From: Orobanche coerulescens
Taxonomy: Eukaryota; Streptophyta; Magnoliopsida; Lamiales; Orobanchaceae
Assembly: GCA_033398695.1 (NCBI GenBank)
Contig: CM065818.1
Coordinates: forward strand, 34,992,001-35,056,000
Length of the DNA: 64,000 bases
Reading direction: 5' to 3'
In this document: positions 1-10,998 of the stretch, one piece after another
Layout: each line of letters opens with the position of its first letter
Numbering within the stretch: the first letter of the stretch is position 1
The notes under the pieces: generated by a model
The model's input: only the letters and a program-made list of their open reading frames with translations
Databases searched by the model: none
Told to the model about the DNA's origin: nothing
Made by a program: the position numbers and the translations under genes

Positions 1-250
1 TGGTGTAGTATGTAATATCCCGAATTTCTATTACTATTGTTTAATGTTATCCGAGTTATGTTGTACAGCGTGGAATCTGTACAGTATGAGTAAAATAATT
101 GAAGGACCGAGACATCTGTATTTGTATAATTGTCGTACTTGGTCGACAATTGGATGTAAGAAGTATATGTATTCAGTATGCCGTATGTTCGTATTCTGTA
201 TGTTGAGACGTTGGACAAGAATAGCTGAAAATGACTAAGTGTAACATTAT

Positions 251-477
251 TAGCGCACACTAATAATCATGAGTAGCGCACGCTATCGTGCAGGTTTAGC
301 GCACGCTACGGATATAAGATAACGCACGCTAATGCAGTCAGATCGGAAGGAATCTGCGTGTGGACCAGGCCACTTTCGACGCACGTTCTGATAAGTCAAC
401 GGATGTTGTAATGTAGTGATAGCGCATGCTAATGCATGTTGATTAGCGCACACTATTGATGAAGTTAGCGTACGCTA
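251..477. repeat. TAGCGYRCGCTA palindrome cluster in family D U3
   Basis: At least six near-perfect 12-bp palindromes of the form TAGCGYRCGCTA, or close variants, lie here: 251-262, 274-285, 297-308, 420-431, 444-455 and 466-477. A degenerate copy lies near 320. The last ends 14 bp before a TATA box, so the cluster sits where an LTR promoter's upstream elements would be. The protein that binds it is unknown. Confidence 0.8.
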
Positions 478-490
478 ACATGCCTGGGCG

Positions 491-497
491 TATAAAA
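491..497 (+). promoter_or_regulatory. TATA box of family D LTR
   Basis: TATAAAA just downstream of the palindrome cluster, in the element's orientation. It probably marks the U3/R promoter; transcription would start about 30 bp to the right. Confidence 0.6.
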
Positions 498-1648
498 ACG
501 TAAAGCAGTCGGGAATTTCATTTCCCAACCCATCCTACACGATCCCCTTTCGTCCCAAATCACCCAAACTCGGTTTTTAACCCCTAAACCTCAGCTTTTG
601 AGTTGGTTTATCAAGTGATAACATCTCGGAAAGCTTGGAACAAGGATTATAACATCATTATTGATTCTTTCGCCGGATTGAAGGTAATTGGCTTGAACTC
701 TAATATTTTGGGATGTTTGAGATTCTTGATATATTTTGGTGGTTTAGTTCGTATCGATGGCTAGAATCATGTAATGTTGAAGGATATATATGTTTGTGAT
801 TATGTTCTTCGTGTTCTTGATGTGGTTGGTGTTTGTTGATTGATGATTCGAATATACCTTTGAATTCCGCCTTCAAGGTGTTTGATTGAAGTTTTGAAAG
901 AGAAATTGATTGGAATATTTCGGTTAAGTTTGTATACTCGCCTTATCGAATCGATATGTGGGCTTTGTGGAATCATGGGAATGAATTCGTAATTGTTTGA
1001 GTTAGATTGTTCGTACTTGTGTTTAATCTTAGTTATATAGATTGTTGATTGTTATCGAATGTATGTTAAATCTATTATTGTAATAGGTTGAGATTATTGA
1101 TCGATGTTTAGAACCATGCTTTGCGGTCGTATTCAAGAATGTTCGTAGATTGCTTTGATCAGGGCCGAGGGACATGTAGACGACGGCAAGGAATTGGTAA
1201 CGGCTTCATTGGTATCGAGGCAAGTTATTACTTGCTCAGTTTATAATATTTAATGAATGGTTTCAATTTCATTCGTTTATAATTCGTATAGCAATGTTTA
1301 TAAATCGTAATCACATGAGAGTTGAGATTATAGGTTGTATTTGAGTTTTGGTAATTAAATCATAATGTATATGATTCACATTCTTGTTGGCATACTTGGT
1401 ATCGAGGATACATCATGGTATAGACAAAGGCGTGAATTATTTACCATCCGTGACATTTCGGATCGTCGAATATTTAGAATAATGGTTCGTGATGGTCTGG
1501 ACATCGAGATTGCTCTCAAAGGACTCGGGGCAAGTACTCTAATCATTTTTGTCATTTCATGTCGATCATGTTGTGATACATGCGTGTATCGTTGTTGTCA
1601 TGCATTGTGTATCATTGTTATATGCATTTGTGCATTGTTGTTGTATGT

Positions 1649-1783
1649 CCACCTCGGGTTGGTCTGACGGGATCATCGGGGGATCTATGCTAGCGTGCGC
1701 TGGATCAACGGACAGGTTTTCCACCTCGGGTTGGTCTGACGGGATCATCGGGGGATCTAGGCAGTGAACGCTGGATCATCGGA
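1649..1783 (+). repeat. 72-bp tandem duplication in family D LTR
   Basis: Two copies start at 1649 and 1721, each opening CCACCTCGGGTTGGTCTGAC and continuing into a GGGATCATCGGGGG block. The first copy contains a TAGCGTGCGCT motif. The GC-rich block resembles the CTCGGGAGGGTCCGACGGG block repeated in family B LTRs. Confidence 0.8.
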
Positions 1784-2752
1784 TTGCCATGTATTGTTGT
1801 TGTGCATATGTATATTATGGGTTTGCCATAAGTATACATTGTCGTTATTGTTGTGATCATATTGACGTTGTCATATGAGTATGCATTTGTAGGTCTTGTG
1901 TTAGGACCATGTCCGTATGTTATGTTGATCTGATCTCGGATTAGACTGACGTGATTGTCATGGTATTTCGTAATCTTGAGGTATGTTCCGTATTTCCTTG
2001 GTACTTGTCTTTGATGGACAATCGATTATCGTATTGGAATTGTCGATGATATCCGATGGATTGAATTGGCCAGAGTTGGTATAATTTCCGTATCGCGAAT
2101 TATGATAATGTTTTGTGAACCTTGAGTATTGTTGAGATACCGTACAGATATTTCGGTATTATTTTAATGTGTTGTTAAGGATACGAATCGTGGATTCTCG
2201 TAAAGTTACGACGGTAAGATTACATTGGTCGTATTCTTACTTAGTATTTCCATTGATATGTAATTATTGACGAGATGTGATAGTTATCATTGTTGGATAT
2301 TATGGCTGACCCCGTCGTGGGCTTTCTTTTTAGGTTCTTGAATTATCAAGCTTGTAGCGGTCGTGGAGAGATGAACTTCCCGGAGGATACTGGCAAGGGC
2401 ATGTATTTGTGTTTTGAGTTTCTGATCAGTTGTTGTATTCCGCTGCTAGAGTATTTTAATTATTTGTCTTTATCCGCTGCGTGAGTATTTTTAAATGGCC
2501 TTTTTGGTATCCGGTAACTTAGGTTACTTTGGCAATCATTTTCTAAATCTATTCTGTCGGTACGTGTAAGCGATAGCTTAACGTATGTTTTTCAACTGTT
2601 GAGTTTTGGCATTTTGGGCCTTGTGGTTTTAAATGAGTTTTTACGACGGTTTGAGAAACGAGTTTTATAAATCTTCGAATGTTTTTAATAGATAATACCG
2701 TCGGTAGCCTCTTGGGCGTTTGTAAATGTTTGCGAAAATTTCCTTCAGCCTT

Positions 2753-2757
2753 GTGGG
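2753..2757. other. Target-site duplication GTGGG, left of array A
   Basis: GTGGG lies directly before the first base of array A and is repeated at 19633-19637 directly after its last base. Five bp is the usual LTR-retrotransposon target-site duplication. Confidence 0.85.
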
Positions 2758-3112
2758 TGTAACACCCCCAATCTACTCAGGGATATTACACGCCGTAGAC
2801 CCTCTCCTCGAGGATCTATCAGGCTGATAACTAAAATCAAACATCTAAACATCGCCTTTAAGGCTAAAATGGCTCAGTAGACCGACTTGGTCTTTCAATA
2901 ATAATATACAACTCAATTCCAAACACATACCCACGCAGGGGTCAAAATACAATAAACTCCCGTACAACGGGGAAAAGATACTGCAGCGGAAAAGAAAATA
3001 CAACTAGACCAATATGACATCAACGGATCCTCGTGTGATTAGTATCGTTCATCTTTCATCATCCTTCGTGCCGACCCTGTGCTATGCTCCAAAACCTGAA
3101 TGCAAAAATAGA
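2758..3112 (-). mobile_element. Truncated LTR at left end of array A
   Basis: This holds the last ~355 bp (element sense) of a family A LTR, starting on the plus strand with TGTAACACCCCC. At 3111-3112 it jumps directly into internal-region sequence equivalent to 8807. The junction shares GA with both parents. Relative to the next unit, the interval equivalent to about 5652-8806 is missing. Confidence 0.85.
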
Positions 3113-5298
3113 TCTGGTGAGAACTACAAGACATGCATTCCCATAAGATCCACCGAAAAAGGAATAGCGATTGAAAAGTCACAATGACAAACGAGTTATT
3201 CCGAAATAATACCACACTCGTTCGATCAACAAAAGCAAGGGACAGGACAAGCCCAGAAATGTCAACGAACATAAACGAGTCGACAGAGTCGAAAACACAA
3301 GAGTTCCAAATCCGATCCACTTCGAATAAAAGAACTAATAGAACCAGATGATGCCACTCCCGAACAAGGTTCACAAGAATCGAACCGAACTCGAAAAGTC
3401 ACAGCGATAACCAGATCGACCCACAACAAGATCACAGTTCGTTCGGACGATGAAACCGAAATACAGAACAAGTTCAGAAAGTAACAACGAACACGAGCGA
3501 GTCGATAGAATTGAGAAAGAGAAAATGCAGAAGCCAAAAATAATACGGGTATTATATTCGACCTCTTATAAAAGAAATGTCGTCCCATGATTCACAACAA
3601 CGGAAACAAGTTAACCACACAAAAAGCAACCGACAGAAAAATCTCCACTGGGCCTCTCAGAGCCGATCCTGATAACTGTGCTGAAGCGCGAACTCCGAAA
3701 GTCTCGGTAGCCAATTCGCAAAACTGAATTCGGTGTCCCTCGAGTCTGCACTCGAAATGTGTTACCGACGAGAAGGACAATTTACACGGGCATGCCCCAG
3801 CACATCACGGTTGAAACGTCTTGGCTCGGCATACCGAAAATACAAAATGCTAGATATAATTGGGCATAACATCGAAAAACAACATAGCAGAGATGCCAAC
3901 TCAGCACAACAAAGAATCATAACACATATCATATACAACGATTTCCATCGTAAAGTAATACACACACAAACAATACAGCAACTACGGTATCGTTCGGCAA
4001 CCTTAACGGCCCGAACAATAACTAGCACATAATTACAAACATCGTGAAACAATCACACATGTACACAAACGTACAAACCCAAGCTTTAACAGCTCACACA
4101 GGTGCGATAACACTCAAGTCACAACGAAATGACAACATTAAAGATCGTCATCACACCTCCCACAAAGGGACAACAAAAACATACGCGTGGCGAACGACTC
4201 AACATTCACACCACCAATTCAATCACAATTTGGAGGGCTAACACCCTAACAACAATACCAACATCATACACACCTTCTCCGACCAAAATCAGGAAATGAT
4301 GGGTTTTAAAACGAAAACCACCTTTTGAAGACAGTTTGGAAACACCAGTTGATCTTGAGTATCATTTTACAAAAAGTTGAACAAACATCATTTTCGAGAC
4401 TTTGAAAATCATCTTGCGTTTGAACAAAAATGAGGACACCTTTCTTTTAGTGAAAAACTTTCAAAAATATTCGACCCTTGGGTCTAAGAAACTGCATTTG
4501 AGAATATCTCAAAATGTTTTTGGTCCTCAACTAGAAAATTTTTGAAATGTATTGCGGCATTAGAAAGCACCTTAAAAACACCGCAATAAAATAATTCGTT
4601 TTAGAAATACGTCTCGAATTTGAATTTTCTAAGATACTCAAGGTTTTCAAAGATAATTTAATGGGCTATAATGGCTAAAAACTTCAGGTAATTACGCAAA
4701 ACATTATAGCGCCGTGGGTCCCGCGCCGGAACTCGCCAGGCTAAAAACTATTTACAACGTTAAAAAGGCCGATGACGGTAATATTTCAAAAACTCACAAA
4801 AGCCATTTACAAAATACTAAGTACCGTCACAAGAATTTTGCCAAAACGATCAAGGCCATAACGCCAAAAACTCGGTTAAAGGAATCGGTTTTCGAAATCA
4901 AACTCAATTGGCAAAAGGCCGAAAGCCATTTGAAAGAACTCACGCAGCGGAAAAAAATTACAGTCCAAGATACACAATCCAGGACACTACTCCTCATATG
5001 AACGAAATATGAGAGTCAAATAACCACATATCAAGAAATCAAAATCCATAAGAGGATTCCGTCACTAATCAAATAATCATAAAAATAGCTCGTGTCACAC
5101 GAGGCACAACACAAAGAAAGGAGACTTACATCCACAGGTCGCACGAAGATGATGATCGCCCACGATACTAATCACGACCAACAAACTCAGACGACGCGTC
5201 GCGACACGACTCAGTCAGATAAAATCCGACGAGACAAAACTCAGCGACACCATCGACCGACGGCTAGGTTTCCACAACCTAAGCTCCGATACCATTTA
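3111..5298 (-). mobile_element. Partial internal region, unit 1 of array A
   Basis: This matches 8807-10998 and lacks the polypurine-proximal ~530 bp because of the deletion. It ends at a primer-binding site and the next LTR. Private variants (for example AAGAAACTG near 4486, where units 2 and 3 have AAGCAACTG) show it is the most diverged internal copy. No protein-coding gene is recognised. Confidence 0.8.
5283..5294 (-). other. Primer-binding site (tRNA-iMet), array A unit 1
   Basis: On the minus strand TGGTATCGGAGC lies 4 bp after the LTR end. It matches the complement of the plant initiator tRNA-Met 3' end (TGGTATCAGAGC) at 11 of 12 bases. The same site recurs at 10983-10994 and, as TGGTATCGGATC, at 16685-16696. 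A TAGGTT/AACCTA hairpin lies immediately downstream in element sense. Confidence 0.85.
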
Positions 5299-6158
5299 TG
5301 TAACACCCCCAATCCACTCAGGGATATTACACACCGTAGACCCTCTCCTCGAGGATCTACCAGGCTGATAACTAAAATCAAACATCTAAACATCGCCTTT
5401 AAGGCTAAAATGGCTCAGTAGACCGACTTGGTCTTTCAATAATAACATACAACTCAATTCCAAACACATACCCACGCAGGGTCAAAATCTGATAAACTCC
5501 CGCATAACGGGAAAAGATACTGCAGCGGAAAAGAAAATACAACTAGACCAATACGACATCAACGGATCCTCGTGTGATTAGTATCGTTCATCTTTCATCA
5601 TCCTTCGTGCCGACCCTGTGCTATGCTCCAAAACCTGAATGCAAAAATAGACATCCACCCCCCGAATACTCGGGGGTTAGCAAAACTCCACTGTTTTGCT
5701 AGTGCAAGAACAAAGTGCAAATACGAGCCATACAATTCACATTCCATGAATAACAATAACCAGGAATCCTCAAAAATCCAAACGTAATGAAAAGCACTTC
5801 CCGAGGCAAGAGTTTAGTAAAATATTCTAAAACCGAAAGGTCACCAATCAAGGGAAAGCAATTTATAAAACCGTTTAAATGCCATCGAGAGTTTTGATAG
5901 AAAACAACTTAGGATTATCAAATCCTTATCTTTCCAAAAATCAACAGGGTCACAGCTCAAAGGTTTTGTTTTCACAAATAGAAAACCGACAATAATTCAC
6001 AGGGCCAGAGCCCAACATCACGTGTCCTCGACGGACATAAAAATCGACAAAACGTAATCGCGCACGCGCATCGCCTTGGGAACAGGGTAATACCATTGAT
6101 CCCGCCCGAGGCCTCGAAGGACCCTCCCGAGATGGCTAGCGAAACAAATCACACACAT

Positions 6159-6306
6159 CTCACGGTTGGATCAATCGCTTGTTGCATCCTGGCCACATGA
6201 TCGCATGCCATGTGCCACCGTAGATTATCTCAGGCTCTCACGGTTGGATCAATCACTTATTGCATCCTGACCACATGATCACGTGCCATGTATCACCGTA
6301 GACCTT
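6159..6306. repeat. 78-bp tandem duplication in family A LTR
   Basis: Two copies start at 6159 and 6237 with CTCACGGTTGGATCAATC and include GCCATGTG and CACCGTAGA blocks. The same pair recurs in every complete A and C LTR. Confidence 0.85.
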
Positions 6307-7377
6307 TAACCATATCCACACATTCACACAAATAACACAATGCAACAAAGATATCCAAACAATTCACTCAGAGGCATCAAACACTTAGCAAAACACCACG
6401 TCAAACCACAACGCACCAAAATGAAATAATATACGTCCACACGCAAATACCAAGTGCATCATCAACACCAAATATATCCATAGGATTCACATAGTCATTT
6501 ACAAGACACACCATTCACAAAACACGCGCGTTTTGAAAGCAAGCCTTCAACAAGGCTAAACCGAATCTTTTGAAAGTTCAATTCAAACGACCAAACAACC
6601 ACATTTAGACGATCACTAATTATCATATCCATAAAACAAGAATAGTATGGACAAGGTACTTGCCTCGAATAAGAACAACGCGGAGAATCGATCGAAATAG
6701 GTAGACACGAACCGACTACGAACCCGCCGACTCCACCGATCGCCAACTCGCGATAATAAACTACGGAGGACAATAACAACAATGAAAATGAATTCCATAG
6801 CATGACTCAAAGCCGTTGAATTCAAAGAACGAACAACGAATGTTCAAGTGTTTTCCCCAAAACGGCCAAGAACATGATTCGTCCCGACAAAATACGAAAA
6901 CGGAATTCCAAGTTGAAATATGGATATACAATCCATAGAATATGTTTAACAACATCATTTAACCATAATCGATCCATCAAAAACGGATGAAAAACGAGAT
7001 CGAGAACAAATCCCCCAAAAAGTCGATTCGAAGGAAATCAAGAAATATACTTCGATTCGACGAAGAACAATGGATTAAATGATGTTAAACACAAGAATAA
7101 TACCAAGATTAATCATACCCATCATGAATTAATCAACAACACGGAACGAATCGGACAAAAATGCAAAAAACCCCAATTTCACGAAATTAGGGTTCTAAAG
7201 AAGATTACCTTGATTCGCTGGATCAAAGGATGATAACGGATGGTTGATTGATGTTATGAACTCAATAACTTCGTGGATTTGTTTTTAAAAAACATGGCTC
7301 CACGATCTCTAAGTCTCCAGCCGCGGAAGAGAAAGGTAGGAAATGAAAAACGAGATGAAATGTGACTACTGTGTCAC

Positions 7378-7384
7378 ATTTATA
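7378..7384 (-). promoter_or_regulatory. TATA box of family A LTR
   Basis: TATAAAT on the minus strand, directly downstream in element sense of the palindrome cluster. Equivalent boxes lie at 13080-13086 and 18755-18761 in the other two complete LTRs. Confidence 0.6.
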
Positions 7385-7395
7385 CTGGGCCGGAC

Positions 7396-7694
7396 TAGCG
7401 CGCGCTAGGCTGCCGAGCTAGCGTGCGCTATCGGCCCAGGCCGCAGTCCAGTGCCCACACTGCCCTACTGACTCGGCCAGGTAGCGTGCGCAGCCTTCCG
7501 GCCGTAGCGCGCGCTACCTGCCGGTCGTAGCGTGCGCAATGCCCGACAGTAGCGTGCGCTACCTGCCGAGCATGACCGATTCCAGAACCCCTGGACTCCA
7601 CTGTCCAGACCCGATAGTGTGCGTTAGGCCAGCCAATAGCGTGCGCTACACCTGCCGGTTAGCGCGCGCAGCCTTCCGGTCGTAGCGTATGCTA
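7396..7694. repeat. TAGCGYRCGCTA palindrome cluster, array A LTR 1
   Basis: Full 12-bp palindromes lie at 7396-7407, 7419-7430, 7505-7516, 7550-7561 and 7637-7648, with a variant at 7683-7694. Half or degenerate copies (TAGCGTGCGCA and similar) lie near 7482, 7528 and 7660. The region is very GC-rich compared with the rest of the LTR. The counterparts in the next two LTRs (about 13098-13395 and 18772-19070) are eroded by short indels. Confidence 0.85.
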
Positions 7695-8272
7695 CGCCGG
7701 TTCCTGCCGCACCCGTCCGGCCGGTGCCCGCAATCGTCCGGCCAGTCCCGCAACCGTTCGGCCAGTGCTCGAACACCAGGGCTCGACGACTCGATTTCCG
7801 AAAACGTACGGAACGAACACGACGAAAAGTTCGCGGACAACATCAACGACTCGAAATGAAAACATAATGCAATAATTAATCATACGCGACCAAGAAACAG
7901 GTCGAGACAACAATTACAGATACGGATACCCGTAACTCTTAAGAAATTACAAAAATGGCCCAAAACGCCCGAAAATCACGATACGTGATCGAATAACCAA
8001 ACCGAAGTTCACAACACGTCTAACAAAGTTAAACGGACTTACAGGAAACTCGAAACAGCAGTTTCGAATGATATTCGCAAGAATCGAACTCAAGTGCGGA
8101 AAAGTCGCTAAAAAGCACGGAACTCAACAAAATGACACCGAAACGATCTCGGATGTCAAAAAGTGTAGAATTAATTATTCTCAGAACGATGAAACGGTCA
8201 TAAGCGAGTCGTCAAAACGGACTCTCGCCGAAAAAAGAAAATTACCGAAAATCGAAAATTGCGGATATTACA

Positions 8273-10998
8273 TTCTACCCTCCTTAAAAGAAGTTTCGTC
8301 CCGAAACTAAAATAAGTAGGGAGGAGCAACATCCCGCCAGAAAACACTCAACGAGATACACAAGAACCGAAACTCGCGCCAACGACGGAATGCCACAAGC
8401 AACGCAAAGAGACATACGGCGTGAAAACACGCCCCACGATGACCAACACAACGCCACCGGTAGAAACATAATAAAATCAACAAGTGACAAGCGTCATCAA
8501 ACAGACAATACAATCGAGTCGATTATCCGGACAATCACAAAACACAACGAACGAAAATCAATAGGATTGACCAACCCAACGGTACATCAATCAAAACGCG
8601 AGCCAACCGCTTTCCACCGCCCAAGGGTTGGAAGATTGAATACGAGACTAACTTCCCGAACTTAAGGGAATTAGGAAGGAGCCTGAACGCTCAACAATCA
8701 CGAAACGAGAACAAAACCAAACAAACAAACGATCGAGACAACAAAAATCGAACAATCATGTCCGAAACACGAAGGATAATAAAATTTAAACAACAACTCC
8801 CAGGACGATCTGGTGAGAACTACAAGACATGCATTCCCATAAGATCCACCGGAAAAGGAATAGCGATTGAAAAGTCACAACGACAAACGAGTTAATCCGA
8901 AATAATACCACACTCGTTCGATCAACAAAAGCAAGGGGCAGGACAAGCCCAGAAATGTCAACGAACATAAACGAGTTGACAGAGTCGAAAACACAAGAGT
9001 TCCAAATCCGATCCACTTCGAATAAAAGAACTAATAGAACCAGATGATGCCACTCCCGAACAAGGTTCACAAGAATCGAACCGAACTCGAAAAGTCACAG
9101 CGATAACCAGATCGACCCACAACAAGATCACAGTTCGTTCGGACAATGAAACCGAAATACAGAACAAGTTCAGAAAGTAACAACGAACACGAGCGAGTCG
9201 ATAGAATTGAGAAAGAGAAAATGCAGAAGCCAAAAATAATACGGGTATTATATTCGACCTCTTATAAAAGAAATGTCGTCCCCGCAGTTCACAACAACGG
9301 AAACAAGTTAACCACACAAAAAGCAACCGACAGAAAAATCTCCACTGGGCCTCTCAGAGCCGATCCTGATAACTGTGCTGAAGCGCGAACTCCAAAAGTC
9401 TCGGTAGCCAATTCGCAAAACTGAATTCGGTGTCCCTCGAGTCTGCACTCGAAATGTGTTACCGACGAGAAGGACAATTTACACGTGCATGCCCCAGCAC
9501 ATCACGGTTGAAACGTCTCGGCTCGGCATACCGAAAATACAAAATGCTAGATATAATGGGGCATAACATCACAAAACAACATAGCAGAGATGCCAACTCA
9601 GCACAACAAAGAATCATAACACATATCATATACAACGATTTCCATCGTAAAGTAATACACACACAAACAATACAGCAACGACGGTATCGTTCGGCAACCT
9701 TAACGACCCGAACAATAACTAGCACATAATTACAAACATCGTGAAACAATCACACATGTACACAAACGTACAAACCCAAGCTTTAACAGCTCACACAGGT
9801 GCGATAACACTTAAGTCACCACGAAATGACAACATTAAAGATCGTCATCACACCTCCCACAAAGGGACAACAAAAACATATGCGTGGCGAACGACTCAAC
9901 GTTCACACCACCAATTCAATCACAATTCGGAGGGCTAACACCCTAACAACAATACCAACATCATAAACACCTTCTCCGACCAAAAGCAGGAAATGATGGG
10001 TTTTAAAACGAAAACCACCTTTTGAAGACAGTTTGGAAACACCAGTTGATCTTGAGTATCATTTTACAAAAAGTTGAACAAACATCATTTTCGAGACTTT
10101 GAAAATCATCTTGCGTTTGAACAAAAATGAGGACACCTTTCTTTTAGTGAAAAACTTTCAAAAATATTCGACCCTTGGGTCTAAGCAACTGCATTTGAGA
10201 ATATCTCAAAATGTTTTTGGTCCTCAACTGGAAAAATTTTGAAATGTATTGCGGCATTAGAAAGCACCTTAAAAACACCGCAATAAAATAATTCGTTTTA
10301 AAAGTACGTCTCGAATTTGAATTTTCTAAGATACTCAAGGTTTTCAAAGATAATTTAATGGGCTATAATGCCTAAAAACTTCAGGTAATTACGCAAAACA
10401 TTATAGCGCCGTGGGTCCCGCGCCGGAACTCACCAGGCTAAAAACCATTTACAACGTTAAAAAGGCCGATGACGGTAATATTTCAAAAACTCACAAAAGC
10501 CATTTACAAAATACTAAGTACCGTCACAAGAATTTTGCCAAAACGATCAAGGCCATAATGCCAAAAACTCGGTTAAAGGAATCGGTTTTCGAAATCAAAC
10601 TCAATTGGCAAAAGGCCGAAAGCCATTTGAAAGAACTCACGCAGCGGAAAAAAGTTACAGTCCAAGATACACAATCCAGGACACTACTCCTCATATGAAC
10701 GAAATATGAGAGTCAAATAACCACATATCAAGAAATCAAAATCCATAAGAGGATTCCGTCACTAATCAAATAATCATAAAAATAGCTCGTGTCACACGAG
10801 GCACAACACAAAGAAAGGAGACTTACATCCACAGGTCGCACGAAGATGATGATCGCCCACGATACTAATCACGACCAACAAACTCAGACGACGCGTCGCG
10901 ACACGACTCAGTCAGATAAAATCCGACGAGACAAAACTCAACAGACACCACTGACCCAATAGCCTAGGTTTCCACAACCTAAGCTCCGATACCATTTA
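8273..10998 (-). mobile_element. Internal region, unit 2 of array A (2,726 bp)
   Basis: Bounded on the left by the complement of the polypurine tract (8273-8285; AAGGAGGGTAGAA on the minus strand) and on the right by the primer-binding site (10983-10994). The last codons before the LTR on the minus strand could encode FRDETSFKEGRM, a possible relic of the end of an ancestral pol. No other coding homology is recognised, and the open frames here are short and unconserved. Confidence 0.85.

Larger units (their letters stand above)
11..2757 (+). mobile_element. LTR of family D non-coding element, left part
   Basis: The sequence opens TGTAATATCCCG and, after the array A insertion is removed, closes at 19694 with GGGGTGTTACA. 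These are the same termini as families A-C, so this is one LTR of about 2.8 kb. The ten bases before it resemble a decayed form of the polypurine end seen in the relatives, which suggests a 3' LTR whose internal region lies left of the window. It carries a palindrome cluster, a TATA box and a 72-bp tandem duplication at the same relative places as its relatives. No primer-binding site follows 19694, which also fits a 3' LTR. A solo LTR is less likely because the five bases on the two sides (TAGTA and TGAAT) do not match. No coding capacity is visible. Confidence 0.75.
5299..8272 (-). mobile_element. Complete LTR, array A (2,974 bp)
   Basis: On the minus strand this begins TGTAATATCCGC and ends GGGTGTTACA. 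It contains a palindrome cluster (7396-7694) next to a TATA box (7378-7384), and a 78-bp tandem duplication (6159-6306). It is close to the family C LTRs at 54513 and 60206, which lie in the opposite orientation. The last 33 bp in element sense form the terminal hairpin shared by families A-D. Confidence 0.88.

Noticed and set aside
8958..9326. Conserved-looking minus-strand frames in array A internal regions (also 14664-15032)
   Set aside because: Similarity between copies simply reflects duplicated DNA. No known domain, low-complexity composition, and shifted by indels in other copies.
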